This document shows positions 12,807-15,616 of a stretch of DNA of 15,616 nt, one piece after another (positions within the stretch are counted from its first letter, which is position 1; each line of letters starts with the position of its first letter). Made by a program: the position numbers and the translations under genes. The notes under the pieces are model-generated. The model ran no database searches, was not told the DNA's origin, and saw only the letters and a program-made list of their open reading frames with translations. The DNA is from Candidatus Omnitrophota bacterium (GTDB taxonomy: Bacteria > Omnitrophota > Koll11 > Aquiviventales > Aquiviventaceae). The stretch is taken from contig JACPXS010000112.1 of the NCBI GenBank assembly GCA_016196415.1, positions 1 to 15,616 of the forward strand, given 5' to 3'.

Positions 12807-12873
12807 AAATTGGGGACGTTTCTATTTTTCTCTGGGGTGCGTGCTGAGAGAGAAATAGAAGCGTCCCCAATTT
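12807..12873. repeat. REP-like long inverted repeat between the two glnA genes
   Basis: The left arm (12807-12833, AAATTGGGGACGTTTC and on) and the right arm (12849-12873, ending GCGTCCCCAATTT) are inverted copies with one substitution and a two-base length difference, around a loop of about 15 bases. A TTTTT run at 12871-12875 on the + strand could make it act as a terminator for the first glnA. The GGGGACG core is a REP/RAYT-style palindrome, from general recall, and differs from the GGGGTCAGACCCC family. Confidence 0.75.
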
Positions 12874-12955
12874 TTACGGGAGTGGTTGCATCATGTCGCG
12901 ACAGCGCTTGCGAAGATCGTAGAGGAAAACCCCATGCGTTCACGGAGTGTGCCCC

Positions 12956-14305
12956 ATGCCCGCAGTCGCTAAACGTCCCTTGAGGAAAGACAAAGAATAC
13001 GTCTTGCGCCTGGCGAAAGAGCACGACGTCCGGTTTATCCGGCTCTGGTTCACGGATATCCTCGGTTTCCTCAAGAGCTTTGCGATCACGATCGATGAGC
13101 TGGAGCAGGCGCTGGAAGAAGGCATGGGATTTGACGGCTCCGCGATCGAAGGCTTTGCCCGTATTGATGAATCGGACATGCTGGCTCTCCCTGATCCGAA
13201 CACCTTCTGTCTGCTCCCATGGCGGCCGAAGGAAAACGCCGTCGCCCGGATGTTCTGCGATGTCACCTACCCGGGCGGCCGGCTCTTCGAGGGCGATCCG
13301 CGCTACGTGCTCAAGCGCAACCTGGCGCAGGCCGGCAGGCTCGGGTTTACCTTTTATGTGGGGCCGGAGCTGGAGTTTTTCTTCTTCAAGAGCGCTGAAT
13401 CCCCGGTGCCGCTGGATGTGGGCGGCTACTTCGACTTGACGCCGCTGGACGCCGCCTCGGACCTGCGCCGCGACATCATCCTCTCGATGGAAGAGATGGG
13501 CATTGGGATCGAATACTCCCACCACGAAGCGGCGCCCTCGCAGCACGAGATTGATTTCCGCTACACCGATGCGCTCACGATGGCCGACAACGTCATGACC
13601 TACCGGCTTGTCGTCAAGGAGATCGCGTTCAAAAACGGCGTCTACGCCAGCTTCATGCCGAAGCCGCTGGCCGATCGGAACGGCTCGGGTATGCACGTGA
13701 ACGTCTCGCTCTTCAAGAGCGATCGCAACGCCTTCTACGAAGCGAAGGATCGGCTCCGCCTGTCCAAGACCGCGAAGCAGTTTTTGGCCGGGCTCCTCAC
13801 GCACGCCCCGGAAATCACGCTGGTCCTCAACCAGTGGGTCAACTCCTACAAGCGCCTGGTGCCGGGGTATGAAGCGCCGGTCTACGTGACGTGGGCGCAG
13901 CACAACCGCTCGGATCTCATCCGGATTCCCATGTACAAGCCTCGCAAGGAGGCCGCCACGCGCATCGAACTGCGCTCGCCGGATCCGGCCTGCAATCCGT
14001 ATCTCGCCTTCAGCGTGATCCTGGCGGCCGGGCTGGAGGGGATCGAGAAAAAGTATGCGCTGCCGACGCCGACGGAGGAGAACGTGTTTGCGCTCAGCGA
14101 TGAGGAGCGCGCGCGACGGGGGATTACCCAACTGCCCGGCAGTCTGGGGGAGGCGATTGCGCTTGCGGAAGGCAGCAAGCTTCTGCGCCGGGCGCTGGGC
14201 GAGCACGTCTTCCAGTCGTTCCTGCGGAACAAGAAGATCGAGCACACCCGCTTCCGCCAGGCCCTCACCGACTACGAGCTGAAAACCTACCTGCCGCTGC
14301 TGTAA
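12956..14305 (+). CDS. glnA: Glutamine synthetase, type I (alpha-like)
   Basis: A second glutamine synthetase of 449 residues, the length of the GSI-alpha class of Firmicutes and thermophiles. Motifs: FTDILGFLKSFAIT (32-45), GFDGSAIEGFARIDESDM (58-75), GPELEFFFF (136-144), HHEAAPSQHEIDF (189-201), KPLADRNGSGMHVNVSLF (236-253), NSYKRLVPGYEAPVYVTWAQ (296-315) and RSPDPACNPYLAF (340-352). It lacks the NLYxLPP adenylylation loop of the first copy (TEENVFALSDEERA instead, 373-386). R69 in EGFAR corresponds to the arginine used for glutamine feedback inhibition in B. subtilis GlnA. Start ATG 12956 has CGGAG eight bases upstream; GTG 12947 is also in frame. The two copies are clearly divergent, not a recent duplication. 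An exported protein gene follows after 12 bases. Confidence 0.95.
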   Translation: MPAVAKRPLRKDKEYVLRLAKEHDVRFIRLWFTDILGFLKSFAITIDELEQALEEGMGFDGSAIEGFARIDESDMLALPDPNTFCLLPWRPKENAVARMFCDVTYPGGRLFEGDPRYVLKRNLAQAGRLGFTFYVGPELEFFFFKSAESPVPLDVGGYFDLTPLDAASDLRRDIILSMEEMGIGIEYSHHEAAPSQHEIDFRYTDALTMADNVMTYRLVVKEIAFKNGVYASFMPKPLADRNGSGMHVNVSLFKSDRNAFYEAKDRLRLSKTAKQFLAGLLTHAPEITLVLNQWVNSYKRLVPGYEAPVYVTWAQHNRSDLIRIPMYKPRKEAATRIELRSPDPACNPYLAFSVILAAGLEGIEKKYALPTPTEENVFALSDEERARRGITQLPGSLGEAIALAEGSKLLRRALGEHVFQSFLRNKKIEHTRFRQALTDYELKTYLPLL

Positions 14306-14317
14306 CGTGGAGGCATG

Positions 14318-14677
14318 ATGCCCAGGCTGCGATTGGCGGGATGTATTGGAGTCATGTTGTGTATGGCCGCTGGGTCGGCTGCGTGGTCGGATCCGGTCGG
14401 CATCCCCGAGCAGGAGGGGACGACCTACTCAATCACGTACGAAGTCAACCCGTTTGAAATCCAGATGGTGAAAGACGTCCTGTCTTTCAAGGTGGCGAGC
14501 CTGGGTTCGAAGGAATTTCTCGTCTTTGAGCAGCAGGTTCTGAAGCTAAAAGTTCGGGGCTATCTGGATCTCAAACAAGTGCGCGCGATTCTTCCCACTG
14601 GCGTGGCTGCCGTGCGCATGCCATCCGTGGGGCCCAAGACCTTGCGTCTCCTTCCCCCATCCGAATCCGATCCGTGA
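14318..14677 (+). CDS. Exported protein of unknown function
   Basis: A 119-residue protein with a signal peptide (MPRLRLAGCIGVMLCMAAGS, cleavage probably after SAAWS near residue 24). The mature part is about 95 residues, with mixed strands and helices (TTYSITYEVNPFEIQMVKDV, then SFKVASLGSKEFLVFEQQVL), and no cysteines. I recognise no family. GTGGAGG (14307-14313) gives better spacing to ATG 14318 than to ATG 14315. It starts 12 bases after the second glnA stop and is probably co-transcribed with it. The pairing of a secreted protein with a cytoplasmic synthetase is unexplained. Confidence 0.75.
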   Translation: MPRLRLAGCIGVMLCMAAGSAAWSDPVGIPEQEGTTYSITYEVNPFEIQMVKDVLSFKVASLGSKEFLVFEQQVLKLKVRGYLDLKQVRAILPTGVAAVRMPSVGPKTLRLLPPSESDP

Positions 14678-14694
14678 CCCCTGGATCGAATATC

Positions 14695-14713
14695 GGGGAC
14701 AGGCACTGATTTC
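14695..14713. repeat. REP-like half-site GGGGACAGGCACTGATTTC
   Basis: This 19-base stretch resembles one arm of the GGGGACAGGCACT-type dispersed repeats I recall from environmental genomes. No inverted partner is visible nearby, so it is at most a remnant. It lies in the 87-base gap between two exported-protein genes. Confidence 0.35.
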
Positions 14714-14764
14714 TTCCATGGAACTTTTGCGCCTGGGCTGGTGTCTCACAAGGCAGGAGCAGAC

Positions 14765-15616
14765 ATGCGACGGCACATCTCAGTGACGATGCTCGTGCTG
14801 GTCGGGCTGGCGTTGGGGTGGCCGCTCCACGTGGCTGCGGCACCAGATGATCGTGTGCGCTTCGGCTTCCGGATGGACCTTCAGACGTTTCTCGACTTGC
14901 GGACCCTGGCGCCGGAGCTGCCGCAGGCATGTTTTCCCAGTCTGACACCTGAGGGCCAGCGGGCCTGGGAGACCGGGCTCGTGACCACGGTCTACAACAC
15001 CGGATCCTATCTGGAAGGCGATTTTAATGCGGACAGCCACGCGGACGCGGCGCTGCTGTTGGACGAACCGGTCCCAAACGGTCCGGTCCGTCGGCATGTG
15101 CTACTGGCGACGCGCCCGCTGGCGGACGGCCCCTGGAGGCGCGTGGCGCTCGTCCGGGTCGCGGAGGAGATCGCCGATCTTACCGTCGATCAGGTGCTGG
15201 AGCACTTCGCCGCCACGCCAGGCTCCGAGTTGGCCGTGTTCCTCAGCGCGATGCGGCCACCGGCGGACGGCGATGGCAAGGATGGGCTGGCCTTCTCGCC
15301 AGACATGGCCGTCGAACCTCGGCGTTCCATCGACTCATGGATCGCCCGGCTCGATGATCCAGATCCCCACGCGCGGCTGGAGGCCGCCGAGGCCCTGGGG
15401 GAGGCTGGATCAGCCGCGAAACCGGCGACCGACGCGCTGGTGCAGCGGTTCTACGATCCGGAGGAGGTGGTGCGCGATGCCGCGGCGCAGAGTTTGCGGC
15501 AGATCGGCCCGGACGTCGTGACGGCGCTCCGCACGCTGGTGGAGCGGGAGGGGGCCACCTGGGGGCGGCACGATCCTGGCGGACGCGCGCAACGGCTGGC
15601 GGTCAATTTGCTCGGC
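14765..15616 (+). CDS. Exported HEAT-repeat protein, N-terminal part (runs off the window)
   Basis: The frame is open from ATG 14765 to the right edge, giving 284 residues with no stop. CAGGAG (14754-14759) lies five bases before the ATG. Residues 1-26 are a signal peptide (VTMLVLVGLALGWPLHVAAA). Around residues 84-98, EGDFNADSHADAALL resembles an FG-GAP or calcium-loop motif. Residues about 188-262 form HEAT-like repeats: SWIARLDDPDPHARLEAAEA and LVQRFYDPEEVVRDAAAQSL, each a helix pair with the D-x-D/V-R-x-x-A pattern. Such repeats bind partner proteins. I cannot name a specific role. It may share a transcript with the exported protein upstream (87-base gap). Confidence 0.8.
   Translation, partial: MRRHISVTMLVLVGLALGWPLHVAAAPDDRVRFGFRMDLQTFLDLRTLAPELPQACFPSLTPEGQRAWETGLVTTVYNTGSYLEGDFNADSHADAALLLDEPVPNGPVRRHVLLATRPLADGPWRRVALVRVAEEIADLTVDQVLEHFAATPGSELAVFLSAMRPPADGDGKDGLAFSPDMAVEPRRSIDSWIARLDDPDPHARLEAAEALGEAGSAAKPATDALVQRFYDPEEVVRDAAAQSLRQIGPDVVTALRTLVEREGATWGRHDPGGRAQRLAVNLLG

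Noticed and set aside
11281..12870. A 529-codon open frame on the minus strand opposite the first glnA
   Set aside because: The + strand has every glutamine synthetase motif and a strong ribosome site. The antisense product is low-complexity and has no family pattern; long antisense frames are expected in GC-rich genes.
12686..14245. A 519-codon open frame on the minus strand opposite the second glnA
   Set aside because: Shadow of a clear + strand enzyme. It also crosses the REP hairpin and the end of the first glnA, which a real gene would be unlikely to do.

Overview
This is a GC-rich bacterial window in which every supported gene lies on the + strand. The organism is Gram-negative: it encodes two outer-membrane beta-barrel proteins, one partial and one an OmpL/BBP2-type porin, and several exported proteins. 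Protein style and the dispersed GGGGTCAGACCCC-type and GGGGACG-type palindromes resemble Nitrospirota, Methylomirabilota (NC10) or related environmental lineages. That placement is a guess from general familiarity. No rRNA, tRNA or CRISPR array was seen.

Layout. (1) 2-1641: the C-terminal end of an outer-membrane barrel protein, coupled by a TGATG overlap to a ZIP-family metal permease with an extra soluble C-terminal domain. (2) 1718-3438: an extended -10 promoter and glutamine-dependent NAD synthetase (nadE). (3) 3445-3755: a small element with heptamer repeats in inverted orientation at its ends, carrying a four-helix-bundle gene that has lost its middle. It sits between nadE and an OmpR/PhoB-type response regulator with a degenerate receiver (3762-4442). 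(4) 4443-5193: a REP-like palindrome, a good rho-independent terminator and two doubtful small ORFs. (5) 5194-6994: ECF sigma factor, RskA-type anti-sigma factor and a PilZ gene, all overlapping. The PilZ gene is frameshifted and now ends inside a REP-like repeat. (6) 7008-10798: a receiver-less winged-helix regulator, then a BBP2 porin, amtB and PII (glnB). The promoter regions of the regulator and of the porin each carry tandem 11-bp direct repeats that look like PhoB or GlnR operators. (7) 10799-11247: a 449-bp gap with several hairpins, a gene-less heptamer inverted repeat and a sigma70-type promoter. (8) 11248-14305: two glutamine synthetases of different classes, GSI-beta-like with an adenylylation tyrosine and GSI-alpha-like, separated by a REP-like hairpin. 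(9) 14318-15616: an exported protein of unknown function and the start of an exported HEAT-repeat protein that runs off the window.

How the genes fit together. The right half is a nitrogen-assimilation locus: porin for outer-membrane passage, AmtB for ammonium uptake, PII as sensor and AmtB plug, and two synthetases for incorporation. NadE also consumes glutamine. The most interesting regulatory signal is the pair of 11-bp repeat arrays. They suggest that a PhoB-fold regulator, possibly the orphan winged-helix protein itself, controls both its own gene and the porin-amtB-glnB operon. The most interesting structural signal is the pair of heptamer inverted-repeat elements, one with a decayed gene and one empty, which look like two states of one small mobile element.
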